From positions 186,001 through 250,000 of the forward strand of contig JODX01000001.1 of NCBI GenBank assembly GCA_000719105.1: a stretch of DNA of 64,000 nucleotides, read 5' to 3'. Made by a program: the position numbers and the translations under genes. Positions 1 through 7,506 of the stretch are shown here, piece after piece (within the stretch, counting starts at the first letter, position 1; each line of letters starts with the position of its first letter). This stretch comes from Streptomyces sclerotialus. Lineage in GTDB: Bacteria > Actinomycetota > Actinomycetes > Streptomycetales > Streptomycetaceae. The notes below the pieces were generated by a model that had not been told where the DNA came from, searched no databases, and saw nothing but the letters and a program-made list of their open reading frames with translations.

Positions 1-536
1 TCCAGGAGCGGGAAGCCCGGTTCCAGGTGCAGCCGGTCCTGGTGCGCCGGGGCGGCCACCGGCACGACCGTCAGCCTGTGGGTCCGGCCGGACTCCTTGT
101 TCCACTGGTCCCGCACCGAGGCGACGACGTGGCGGGCCTCCGCGATCTCGTCCCAGAGCAGGAGCACGGGGGTGCCGCCCTGGCGCAGCCAGCCCAGCCC
201 TTCGTCGGCGGCGATCACCCAGGTGGCCGGATGCTGGTGGCTGGGACGCCTGTCCCAGGCGGCGTACAGCAGCCAGAGGGCCAGGAGGTAGAGCAGCGAG
301 CAGGCCAGGATGACCGGGAACGGGATGTCCGGCTCCGACCACACGGCCACCACGCCCCAGGTCGTCAGTCCGCCGATGAGGAGGGCGACGGCGAGCGAGG
401 TGAGCAGGGCCCGCCAGGAACCGCCCCACGGCCGCCCGCCGACCGCGTAGCGCTCCTCGCCGAGGCCCACGCCCTTGGCGGCCACGGCTTCTCTGAACGC
501 CTCGTTCACCTCGTCGGAGAATCTCACCTGCTGCAC
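1..536 (-). CDS. Hypothetical membrane protein, C-terminus beyond window
   Basis: About 178 codons are visible; the gene runs off the left edge. The start is a GTG (534-536) behind a G-rich ribosome-binding stretch, with a second in-frame GTG three codons later. An acidic N-terminus (RFSDEVNEAFREAV) is followed by two hydrophobic segments at about residues 38-57 and 67-86, then a soluble domain with a WDEIAEARHVV stretch that looks like a cytoplasmic beta-rich domain of small YcxB-like membrane proteins. I do not recognise the family with certainty. A strong hairpin at 590-631 separates it from the upstream gene, so it probably has its own promoter. Confidence 0.6.
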   Translation of the reverse strand, partial: MQQVRFSDEVNEAFREAVAAKGVGLGEERYAVGGRPWGGSWRALLTSLAVALLIGGLTTWGVVAVWSEPDIPFPVILACSLLYLLALWLLYAAWDRRPSHQHPATWVIAADEGLGWLRQGGTPVLLLWDEIAEARHVVASVRDQWNKESGRTHRLTVVPVAAPAHQDRLHLEPGFPLL

Positions 537-589
537 TGCGCGCCCCCGCCCCTCGCCCCAACTCGGCGCCCGTCGGCGCCAGTTGATCG

Positions 590-631
590 TATGGCGCACC
601 AGGGGCCCCGCAAGGCTCCTGATGCGCCATA
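590..631 (-). terminator. Hairpin terminator after the UPF0303 gene
   Basis: An 18-position stem (590-607 with 614-631) with one mismatch and one wobble closes over a 6-base loop. It lies 96 bases downstream of the stop of the minus-strand gene ending at 727 and upstream of the gene starting at 536, as expected for an intrinsic terminator without a U-tract, common in Streptomyces. Confidence 0.6.
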
Positions 632-658
632 TTCCGGGTCTCCCGACGGCGGTCTCCG

Positions 659-725
659 CGGGGGGCCGGGGGACGGGGGGGGGACGGGGTGCCCCCGGGG
701 GGACGGTTGGGGCGGGGGGAGGGGG
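659..725. repeat. G-rich low-complexity tract
   Basis: On the plus strand this 67-base stretch holds more than six runs of four or more G separated by one to four bases, with one C5 run inside. It is noncoding, immediately after the stop codon at 727. It could fold as a G-quadruplex on the plus strand or act as a C-rich 3-prime end of the minus-strand transcript. Confidence 0.5.
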
Positions 726-726
726 T

Positions 727-1224
727 CTAGCCGCGCATCCCCTCCACGAGCCGCTCCAGCGCCTCCACCACCAGCGCGTGGTCCTGGAGCTGCGGCAGGC
801 CGGACACCGTCACCGCGCCGATGACGCCGACGCCCTCGACGTTGACCGGGAACGAGCCGCCGTGCGCCGCGTACACGTCGGGGTCGAGGCGCGAGGAGTC
901 CTCGAACGTCGTGCCCTTGGCCCGGAAGCGGGCGCCCACCAGGTAGGACGCGGAGCCGTAGCGCTCCACGACCCGGCGCTTGCGGTCGATCCAGGCGTCG
1001 TTGTCCGGGCTGGAGCCGGGCAGCGCCGCGTGGAAGAGCTGCTGGCCGGCGCGGTGGATGTCGACGGCGACCGGGGCCTGCCGCTCCCGGGCCAGCTCCA
1101 CCAGCAGCGAGCCGAGCTCCCACGCGTCCTCGTACGTGAACCGGGGGAGGACGAGGCGGCGCTCCTGGGCCTCCAGCTCCTCGACGCCCGGGACGATCTG
1201 CGGGGTGTTCTCGGGGGTCTCCAT
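727..1224 (-). CDS. UPF0303 / heme-degrading-domain (DUF336-like) protein
   Basis: A 165-residue protein matching the UPF0303 family: the N-terminal part (LEAQERRLVLPRFTYEDA), the central NDAWIDRKRRVV and the C-terminal GVGVIGAVTVSGLPQLQDH are typical. The family is related to GlcG/HbpS folds; its biochemical role is not settled. I chose the ATG at 1224 because it gives the usual family length. The frame stays open upstream to an ATG at 1314 that overlaps the stop of the preceding oxidoreductase gene (TGATG), which would add 30 residues containing MTGP repeats. Likely an operon with the oxidoreductase gene at 1314-2384. Confidence 0.8.
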   Translation of the reverse strand: METPENTPQIVPGVEELEAQERRLVLPRFTYEDAWELGSLLVELARERQAPVAVDIHRAGQQLFHAALPGSSPDNDAWIDRKRRVVERYGSASYLVGARFRAKGTTFEDSSRLDPDVYAAHGGSFPVNVEGVGVIGAVTVSGLPQLQDHALVVEALERLVEGMRG

Positions 1225-1260
1225 GCCTGCCGCCTTCCTGCTCGCTGTGTTCTCCTGGCC

Positions 1261-1296
1261 GGTCATCGGGCCGGTCATCGGGCCGGTCATCGGGCC
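1261..1296. repeat. Three tandem copies of a 12-base unit at a start-codon region
   Basis: GGTCATCGGGCC is repeated three times without change. Read on the minus strand in the frame of the downstream gene it encodes MTGP per unit, so each copy provides an in-frame ATG. Copy-number change would keep the frame. Confidence 0.85.
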
Positions 1297-1313
1297 GGCC
1301 GTCAGGTCGGCCA

Positions 1314-2384
1314 TCAGAGGGTCACCGTCACTCCGTCGCGGGCCGAGCGGCGGGCCGCCTCCAGGACGTCGAGTGCCGCGGCGGCCTCCAGGGCCGTCAC
1401 CGGGTTGGGGGCGCCGTCACGCAGGGCGGCGGCCACGGCCCGGTAGTACGCGGGGTAGTCGCCGGGCTCGGACGGCACGGGGTCACCGCCGCCGGTCAGC
1501 GGGGACTCGCCGGCGCCGACGCGGCCCCACAGGGACTCGGCCTCCGTGCCCCAGTCCGGGCTGGGGCGCTGACCCTCGCGCAGGGCCGCCTCCTGGGGGT
1601 CGAGGCCGTACTTGACGTAGCCGGCCTGCGAGCCGAGGACCCGGAAGCGCGGGCCGAGCTGGGCCGTGGTCGCGGTGACGTAGAGGTGGGAGCGGACGCC
1701 GCTCGCGTGCGTGATCGCGATGAACGTGTCGTCGTCCGCCTCGGCGCCGGGGCGGCGGACGTCCGACTCGGCGTACACCTGGGTGGCCGGGCCGAAGAGG
1801 CACAGGGCCTGGTCGACGACGTGGCTGCCGAGGTCGTACAGCAGACCGCCGATCTCCGCCGGGTCGCCGGACTCGCGCCAGCCGCCCTTCGGCTTCGGGC
1901 GCCACCGCTCGAAACGGGACTCGAAGCGCCATACGTCGCCCAGCGCACCCTCGGCGAGGAGCTTGCGGAGGGTCAGGAAGTCGTTGTCCCAGCGGCGGTT
2001 CTGGAAGACGGAGAGGAGCAGCCGGCGCTCCTCGGCGAGGCGGGCCAGCTCGCGGGCCTCCGCCGCCGTACCCGCGACCGGCTTGTCGACCACCACCGCG
2101 AGGCCCGCCTCCAGGGCGGCCTTCGCGAGGGGGACGTGCGTCTTGTTCGGCGAGGCGATGACCACCAGGTCCAGCTCGCCGGCCCGCTCCCACAACTGCT
2201 CGGGCGAATCGGCGAACCTCACGTCGGGGAACTCGGCACGGGCCTGCTCCCGTCGCTCGGGGTTGGCCGTGACCACGGTGTCGAGGACCAGGCCCTCGGT
2301 GGCCGCGATCAGCGGGGCGTGGAAGACGGAACCCGCGAGGCCGTAACCGACGAGGGCCACGCGGAGGGGAGCTGTGCCAGTCAT
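1314..2384 (-). CDS. Gfo/Idh/MocA family oxidoreductase
   Basis: An NAD(P)-dependent oxidoreductase of the Gfo/Idh/MocA type acting on sugars or inositol-like substrates. The N-terminal Rossmann fold carries VALVGYGLAGS, followed by DLVVIASPNKTH and the family signature VVVDKPVA; the C-terminal alpha/beta domain begins at about residue 125 (GALGDVWRFESRFERW). About 356 residues, full length. The ATG at 2384 has a GGAGG only two bases away; a GTG at 2393 is an alternative. It is divergent from a ROK regulator, and the shared intergenic region contains an inverted repeat, so control by that regulator is a reasonable inference. The substrate is unknown. Confidence 0.9.
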   Translation of the reverse strand: MTGTAPLRVALVGYGLAGSVFHAPLIAATEGLVLDTVVTANPERREQARAEFPDVRFADSPEQLWERAGELDLVVIASPNKTHVPLAKAALEAGLAVVVDKPVAGTAAEARELARLAEERRLLLSVFQNRRWDNDFLTLRKLLAEGALGDVWRFESRFERWRPKPKGGWRESGDPAEIGGLLYDLGSHVVDQALCLFGPATQVYAESDVRRPGAEADDDTFIAITHASGVRSHLYVTATTAQLGPRFRVLGSQAGYVKYGLDPQEAALREGQRPSPDWGTEAESLWGRVGAGESPLTGGGDPVPSEPGDYPAYYRAVAAALRDGAPNPVTALEAAAALDVLEAARRSARDGVTVTL

Positions 2385-2397
2385 GCCCTCCACTTAA

Positions 2398-2410
2398 GCA
2401 ACGCTGTTGC
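2398..2410. promoter_or_regulatory. Candidate operator, inverted repeat GCAAC-3-GTTGC
   Basis: A perfect 5-base inverted repeat with a 3-base spacer sits between the divergent oxidoreductase and ROK genes, next to the oxidoreductase start. Its position suits autoregulation by the ROK protein; the link is inferred. Confidence 0.4.
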
Positions 2411-2440
2411 CAAAGTGCAAGCACCACGGACAATGGGAGG

Positions 2441-3601
2441 GTGAACAGCACAGGCAGTGGTGGGACCGGAATGGCGGGCAGGGGCGGCGTGAGCACGGGG
2501 GTGAACCTCGGTGCCCTGCGCAGCCACAACACCGCGCTGGTGCTCGATCTGCTGCGGACCGCCGGGCCGGCCGGGATCAGCCGGCTGGAACTCGCCGAGC
2601 GCACCGGGCTGACCCCGCAGGCCGTCAGCAAGATCACCGCCCGGCTCCGGCTGGACGGACTCGCGGCGGAGGCGGGGCGCCGCGCGTCGACGGGCGGCAA
2701 GCCGCGCACGGTGCTGCGCCTGGTGCCCGAGGCCGGACACGCGGTCGGCCTCCACCTCGACCGCGACGAACTGACCGCGGTCCTCTGCGACCTGACCGGC
2801 GCCGTGGTGGCCGAACGGCGGGCACCGCTGGACCTGGGCGCGGGGGCGGAGACGGTCGTGGAGGGCGCGGCGCGGGAGGTGGAGACGCTGCTCGCCGGAA
2901 GTCTGAAGGCCGGCCGCGGGCTCGGCGTCGGCGTGGCGCTGCCCGGGCCGCTGGACCACGCGGCAGGCGTGCTGCACCGGGTCACCGGGTTCCCGGAGTG
3001 GAACGGGTTCCCGCTGCGGGACGTGCTGGCGCGGCGGCTGGACACGGCGGTCGTGATGGACAAGGACACCAACGCCGCCGCCCTCGGGGTGGCGGTGCGG
3101 GAACCGCATGCGCAGACCGGTGCCTCCTTCGCCTATCTGCACCTCGGCACGGGGCTGGGGGCCGGGCTTGTGCTCGGGGGCAGCGTGCACCGGGGGGCGC
3201 GGACCGGGGCCGGGGAGTTCGGGCACCAGGTCATCCAGCTGGACGGGCCGCTCTGCGAGTGCGGGAACCGGGGATGCGTCGAGGTGCTGTGCCTCGCGGC
3301 CGTGGGCCGGGGTGACGTGGACGGGGCGGCGCGGGTGCTCGGCGCGGCCGCCGCGAACCTGGTCGCGCTGCTCGACATCGACGAGGTGCTGCTCGGCGGC
3401 CGTACCGTCGCCGCCCACGAGGAGGCCTTCGTACGCGGGGTCGGCGCCGTCCTCGACGAGCGTGCCCGGCGTGCGGGTGCCGACCGGGCCGTACCCGTAC
3501 GGGCCGCCCCCGGCGGGGCGCGCGGGGTCGCGGAAGGGGCGGCCCAGCTGCTGCTCGGACCGCTGTTCGGGCTGGTCGCTCGGCCGATGGGAGGCATCTG
3601 A
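2441..3601 (+). CDS. ROK family transcriptional regulator
   Basis: A 386-residue ROK protein with an N-terminal MarR-like winged helix-turn-helix at about residues 25-90 (GISRLELAERTGLTPQAVSKI) and a C-terminal sugar-kinase-like domain. The domain keeps HLGTGLGAGLVLGG, the glycine-rich GAGEFGHQV and a zinc-binding cluster CECGNRGCVE at about residues 268-277, all typical of NagC/XylR-type repressors. The start is a GTG after GGGAGG; another start lies at the internal GTG before NLGALRS. Divergent from the sugar oxidoreductase, so it probably represses that gene in response to a sugar. Confidence 0.9.
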   Translation: MNSTGSGGTGMAGRGGVSTGVNLGALRSHNTALVLDLLRTAGPAGISRLELAERTGLTPQAVSKITARLRLDGLAAEAGRRASTGGKPRTVLRLVPEAGHAVGLHLDRDELTAVLCDLTGAVVAERRAPLDLGAGAETVVEGAAREVETLLAGSLKAGRGLGVGVALPGPLDHAAGVLHRVTGFPEWNGFPLRDVLARRLDTAVVMDKDTNAAALGVAVREPHAQTGASFAYLHLGTGLGAGLVLGGSVHRGARTGAGEFGHQVIQLDGPLCECGNRGCVEVLCLAAVGRGDVDGAARVLGAAAANLVALLDIDEVLLGGRTVAAHEEAFVRGVGAVLDERARRAGADRAVPVRAAPGGARGVAEGAAQLLLGPLFGLVARPMGGI

Positions 3602-3668
3602 GCGCCCGTAAGGGGCAAACGGAGCGTGGCGGGATGGACGGCGCCGACCGGCTGGCAGGCATGAACAC

Positions 3669-4520
3669 ATGCGACTGCCCATGCGACCGCGCACACGCCC
3701 AGCAGCCGCCGCGGCCACGCTCGCTACCGCGGCCACGCTCGCCACCGCGATCGCCCTCGCCTGGGGCCTGCCGCTCCCCGCCACCGCCCTCCCGGCTCTC
3801 GCCGCCGCCACCACCTGCGCCGCCCCCGACGCCGGCGACTTCCCCCTCCGCACCCGTATCCACGGCGGACCCGCCCGCTACGAGGCCGGCGGCGGCTTCC
3901 ACACCTGGTCCCTGGACCTCACCAACACCACCGCGCACACCTGCCGCCAGATCCACCCGGTGATCGTCCTGGCCGACCGGGAGCGCGCGCTCCGGCCGGA
4001 GCAGCCGAGCCTGGAGTTCTACGAGGGTGCCGGGGACCAGCGTCCCCACCCCGTCCACCTGACCCGTACCGACGCGGACGAACTCGTCGGCGCCCTCGAC
4101 CGCGAGGGCTTCCCCGGGTTCACCGTGGGCCCGGACCGCACCCTGACCGTGAGACTCCGGCTCGCCGTCACCTCGGCGGCACGCACCCCGAACGACGTCG
4201 TGGCCAACGCGGCCGTCGTCCAGCGGCGGGGCGACGACGGCGACTGGGTGGGTGCGTCGAACGACTACCGGTTCCGGATCGTCGACGCCGACTACAGAGA
4301 CGGACGGGAGAGCGACCGGGGAAACGACCAGGAGAGCGACGAGGAGAACGAGCCCAGGACCAAGGACAGAAGACCACCCACCGACGAACTGGCCCGCACT
4401 GGAACAACCGCCAGGACCACCACCACGCCGTACGGCCTCACAGCCCTGCTGCTTACGGCCCTGCTGCTGCTCACGGCCGGGGCCCTCCTCGTCCGCCTCT
4501 CGAGACGGAAACCTCACTGA
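3669..4520 (+). CDS. Secreted LAXTG-anchored surface protein
   Basis: A 283-residue protein with an N-terminal signal sequence (basic start, then an Ala/Leu-rich segment to about residue 46), an extracellular domain of unknown fold at about residues 50-205, an acidic/basic linker (residues about 210-235), and a cell-wall sorting signal: LARTG at 241-245, a hydrophobic segment and the basic tail RLSRRKPH. LAXTG is the motif used by class E sortases of Streptomyces. A sortase gene lies 1.7 kb downstream on the same strand and may be its processing enzyme. The start could also be the ATG four codons later. Substrate or partner unknown. Confidence 0.8.
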   Translation: MRLPMRPRTRPAAAAATLATAATLATAIALAWGLPLPATALPALAAATTCAAPDAGDFPLRTRIHGGPARYEAGGGFHTWSLDLTNTTAHTCRQIHPVIVLADRERALRPEQPSLEFYEGAGDQRPHPVHLTRTDADELVGALDREGFPGFTVGPDRTLTVRLRLAVTSAARTPNDVVANAAVVQRRGDDGDWVGASNDYRFRIVDADYRDGRESDRGNDQESDEENEPRTKDRRPPTDELARTGTTARTTTTPYGLTALLLTALLLLTAGALLVRLSRRKPH

Positions 4521-4607
4521 TCGCCCGAGTCATGATCACCCCCTCCTGTTTTGGGTCACCCGTAACTAGGGTGGGGAACCCCGCGGACGTACGGCAGGAG
4601 ATCGCAC

Positions 4608-5387
4608 ATGGCAGAGCGCAAGCCCATAGAGTCCTGGCTCACCGACATGGACGGCGTGCTGATCCACGAGGGCGTGCCCATCCCCGGCGCCGACGCCTTC
4701 CTGAAGAAGCTGCGGGAGTCCGGCAGACCGTTCCTGGTCCTCACGAACAACTCGATCTACACCGCGCGGGACCTGCACGCCCGGCTCGCCCGCATGGGGC
4801 TCGACGTGCCGATCGAGAGCATCTGGACCTCGGCCCTCGCGACCGCCCAGTTCCTCGACAAGCAGCACCCCGGCGGAACGGCCTACGTGATCGGCGAGGC
4901 CGGGCTGACGACCGCCCTGCACGACGTCGGGTACATCCTGACGGATCAAGACCCCGATTTTGTCATTTTGGGTGAAACTCGGACATATTCTTTCGAGGCG
5001 ATGACCCGAGCGGTCCGCCTGATCAACAACGGGGCCCGCTTCATCGCGACGAACCCGGACGAGACGGGGCCGTCCACCGAGGGGGCGCTGCCGGCGACCG
5101 GCGCCGTCGCCGCCCTGATCACGGCGGCGACCGGCAAGAAGCCCTACTTCGTCGGCAAGCCGAACCCGCTGATGATGCGTACGGGCCTGAACGCCATCGG
5201 GGCCCATTCGGAGACCGCCGCCATGATCGGCGACCGGATGGACACCGACGTGCTCGCCGGGCTCGAAGCCGGGATGGAGACCTTCCTCGTCCTCACGGGG
5301 CTGACCGGGCGGGGCGACATCGAGAGGTACCCGTACCGGCCGACGAGCGTCGTCGACTCGATCGCCGACCTGGTCGACCACATCTGA
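4608..5387 (+). CDS. HAD-IIA family hydrolase (NagD-like)
   Basis: A 259-residue HAD superfamily phosphatase. Motif I is LTDMDGVL (nucleophile and acid-base Asp), motif II is VLTNNS, and the C-terminal part contains GKPNPLMM and MIGDRMDTDVLAG (motifs III and IV). The C2a cap between them places it in subfamily IIA with NagD and 4-nitrophenylphosphatase-like enzymes. It acts in the cytoplasm on small phosphorylated metabolites, sugars or nucleotides; the substrate is not apparent. AGGAG lies 8 bases before the ATG. It appears monocistronic. Confidence 0.92.
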   Translation: MAERKPIESWLTDMDGVLIHEGVPIPGADAFLKKLRESGRPFLVLTNNSIYTARDLHARLARMGLDVPIESIWTSALATAQFLDKQHPGGTAYVIGEAGLTTALHDVGYILTDQDPDFVILGETRTYSFEAMTRAVRLINNGARFIATNPDETGPSTEGALPATGAVAALITAATGKKPYFVGKPNPLMMRTGLNAIGAHSETAAMIGDRMDTDVLAGLEAGMETFLVLTGLTGRGDIERYPYRPTSVVDSIADLVDHI

Positions 5388-5496
5388 CACCCCAAACGCG
5401 CCCGCACCCACTCCACCCGAACGGAGCAGTCCCGCCGCTCCCCGGATGCGTGGCGACGGCCCGAGGGGGAGTCTCCAGATGTCTGGAGGTTTCACG

Positions 5497-6186
5497 ATGG
5501 GTCTACTACGTCTCACGCTCTGTGCCGGTGCGGTGGTCGCCGGAGTGCTGACCCCGGTGGCGTACCCGCTGGTCCCGGCCGTCCCCGTGGCGTACGCAGG
5601 GCACTCCGCGACGGTTTCGGTGACGCCGTCGCCCCCGGCGCCGGGCAGTGACGTCCGGCTGAGCGTCACGGGATGCGAGCAGGACACGGGTACCGCCGTT
5701 TCCGAGGCGTTCGTCGCCGACGCGCTGCTGACCGGCGCGGACGGCGCGGACGGCGTGGACGGCGCGGACGGCGCGCTCGTCGGCGAGACCCGCGTCCGCT
5801 CCTCGCTCGAGCCGGGCACGTACGAGGTGACGGTCACCTGCGACGGCCGCGAGGGCAAGGGCAGGGGCAAGATCGAGGTCGCGCACGCGAAGAAGGCGGG
5901 CATGGACCAGGGCCACGGTCATGGCCAGGGTGTGGACCAGGGCCAGGGGCAGGGCGACGGCCAGGGCCGGGGCGAGGCCCTCCCGCTCGCCCCCGCATCC
6001 CCGGTCGCCCCCGCATCCCCGGTCGCCCCCGTACGCGCAGGCGGCGGCGGCACCGCGCGGCTCGCCACGGAAGCCCGGGACAACGGTCCCGGGCTTCCGC
6101 ACGCCGTGATCGGCATCGTCCTGGCGGGGGCAGCCGCGGTGGCCGTCCTGGTGCGCGGTGCGCGCCGGGGCCGCGGCACCGACTGA
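5497..6186 (+). CDS. Secreted/membrane-anchored protein next to a sortase
   Basis: A 229-residue protein with a signal peptide (MGLLRLTLCAGAVVAGVL, Ala-type cleavage before GHSATVSV), a small Ig-like beta domain (residues about 30-130, with the insertion ADGADGVDGADG), a Gly/Gln/His/Asp-rich repeat segment, two ASPVAP repeats, and a C-terminal membrane helix (AVIGIVLAGAAAVAVLV) followed by Arg. The chosen ATG has GGAGG 8 bases upstream; the longer open frame from 5446 has no such site. It lies 19 bases before the sortase gene and is probably cotranscribed with it. It has no LPXTG/LAXTG motif. Function unknown. Confidence 0.8.
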   Translation: MGLLRLTLCAGAVVAGVLTPVAYPLVPAVPVAYAGHSATVSVTPSPPAPGSDVRLSVTGCEQDTGTAVSEAFVADALLTGADGADGVDGADGALVGETRVRSSLEPGTYEVTVTCDGREGKGRGKIEVAHAKKAGMDQGHGHGQGVDQGQGQGDGQGRGEALPLAPASPVAPASPVAPVRAGGGGTARLATEARDNGPGLPHAVIGIVLAGAAAVAVLVRGARRGRGTD

Positions 6187-6205
6187 GCGGCGGGAGGTGA
6201 CCGCG

Positions 6206-6907
6206 ATGACCGCGACGTCCGACGGGGAACGCACCACCGCGACCGGCCGCGTCATGACCGGCGTGGCCTGGGTCGTACTGCTGCTCGGGCTCTGGATGTG
6301 GGGCCGCGAGGTGACCGACGTACGGCGGGGCGTGTCCGCGCCGACCACGGGGGACGTGGCGGCGGTGGGCCGGCCCGCGGGGGCCGAGCTGCCGCCCGCC
6401 GCCGAGCCGCTGGACGAGGCACGGCCGCAGCGCCTCGACATCCCGTCGATGCGGGTGCGGGCGCCGGTCCTCGCGCGCGGCCTGGACGGCGAGGGGGCCG
6501 TCGAACCGCCGCCCTTCGACCGGCCGGGGACCGTGGGCTGGTACGCGGCCGGTGCGCGGCCGGGAGCGGCCGGCGCCGCGCTGTTCGTGGGGCACGTCGA
6601 CACCGAGACCCGGCCCGCCGTCTTCTACCGGCTGAGCGCGCTGCGGATCGGCGAGACGATCCGGGTGGCCCGGGACGACGGGACGGTCGCCGAGTTCACC
6701 GTGGACGACGTCCAGGTGCTCGACCGGGACCGTTTCGACGCCCGTCAGGCGTACGGGGTCCAGGAGCCGGGGCGCGCCGAACTCCGGTTGGTCACCTGCG
6801 GCGGCACCTTCGACCGGGCCAGCCGCAGCTACACGGCGAACGTGATCGTCTCCGCGTATCTCACCGGAAGTGGGCGTGGCCGAGGGGACATGACCGAGGA
6901 GACGTGA
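6206..6907 (+). CDS. Class E/F-like sortase
   Basis: A 233-residue membrane-anchored sortase. One N-terminal membrane helix (about residues 17-32) is followed by the catalytic beta-barrel with His130 (FVGHVDT), Cys198 (LVTCGGTFD) and Arg207 (ASRSYTANVIV), the transpeptidase triad. Start chosen at the ATG after GGAGGTGA. It follows the secreted protein gene at 5497 and probably forms an operon with it. It may anchor the LARTG protein at 3669-4520 to the cell wall; that substrate assignment is inference from motif and proximity. Its stop codon lies inside a degenerate 14-base tandem repeat. Confidence 0.88.
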   Translation: MTATSDGERTTATGRVMTGVAWVVLLLGLWMWGREVTDVRRGVSAPTTGDVAAVGRPAGAELPPAAEPLDEARPQRLDIPSMRVRAPVLARGLDGEGAVEPPPFDRPGTVGWYAAGARPGAAGAALFVGHVDTETRPAVFYRLSALRIGETIRVARDDGTVAEFTVDDVQVLDRDRFDARQAYGVQEPGRAELRLVTCGGTFDRASRSYTANVIVSAYLTGSGRGRGDMTEET

Positions 6908-6950
6908 CGAAGGGGACGTGTCCAAGGGGGCGTGACCGAGGAGACGTGAC
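6867..6950. repeat. Six degenerate 14-base tandem repeats over the sortase stop codon
   Basis: Units begin at 6867, 6881, 6895, 6909, 6923 and 6937 and follow the pattern CGAGGAGACGTGAC; the third and sixth are identical. The array starts in the last coding bases of the sortase gene and ends about 43 bases past its stop. The units are G/A-rich on the coding strand. Confidence 0.85.
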
Positions 6951-7207
6951 CCGAGAGGCGAGGGCCCACCTGGCCCGATCGGCGACCCGCTCCCCCCGGA
7001 GCCGCCGACCGGGCTGGTCCTCGACCGCGCGCGCTCGGGCCGCGGGAGTAACCCGGCGCCGGCGCGGGAGGCTTGTGGGCCAATCCGGACATCGCGGATG
7101 GTGAGTCCGACCGGGGGCTGGGGCCGTCCGAAGCAACTCTAGAACGGATGGGCGCTGCGGCCTAGAGGCTGTTTGACGCCAAGTCCTCAAGCGGATGCGG
7201 TCGGTGA

Positions 7208-7229
7208 TAACCGCAGGTGAAAGCGGTTA
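7208..7229. promoter_or_regulatory. Candidate operator, inverted repeat TAACCGC-8-GCGGTTA
   Basis: A perfect 7-base inverted repeat with an 8-base spacer, about 280 bases before the GH6 start. No regulator could be assigned. Confidence 0.4.
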
Positions 7230-7466
7230 CGTTGAACGCTCTACGAGTGCCCGCGACGGGCTGTTCCGCCTCGGACGCCGGCCCGCCGCCCAGTTCACGG
7301 GACCCGCGGGCGCCGCACCGGACAGGCTGCCGTCCTGCCGCCCCGAGGGCTGTTTCCGGCCACCCGGAACACATCCGTGATCGGGCGCGCGCGGCGGGTA
7401 ACAGCTCCCCGACAAGGCATGGAGGGCCTCGTGGCCCGACGGGGCCGTATGTCAGGATTGGGACTT

Positions 7467-7494
7467 CGACAGTGCACCCACGACAGTGCACCCA
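7467..7494. promoter_or_regulatory. Perfect 14-base direct repeat before the GH6 start
   Basis: CGACAGTGCACCCA occurs twice in tandem, ending 12 bases before the ATG at 7507 and overlapping the region of the ribosome-binding site. It could be a regulator site or a translation-control element; no factor is assigned. Confidence 0.45.
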
Positions 7495-7506
7495 AGGGGG
7501 AGTTGG

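Larger units (their letters stand above)
6951..7506. other. Long intergenic leader before the GH6 gene
   Basis: No convincing gene is seen in this stretch; the short open frames lack typical third-position GC bias and ribosome-binding sites. It carries an inverted repeat at 7208-7229 and a perfect 14-base direct repeat at 7467-7494, so it probably holds the promoter and a long 5-prime leader of the GH6 lipoprotein gene. Confidence 0.5.
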
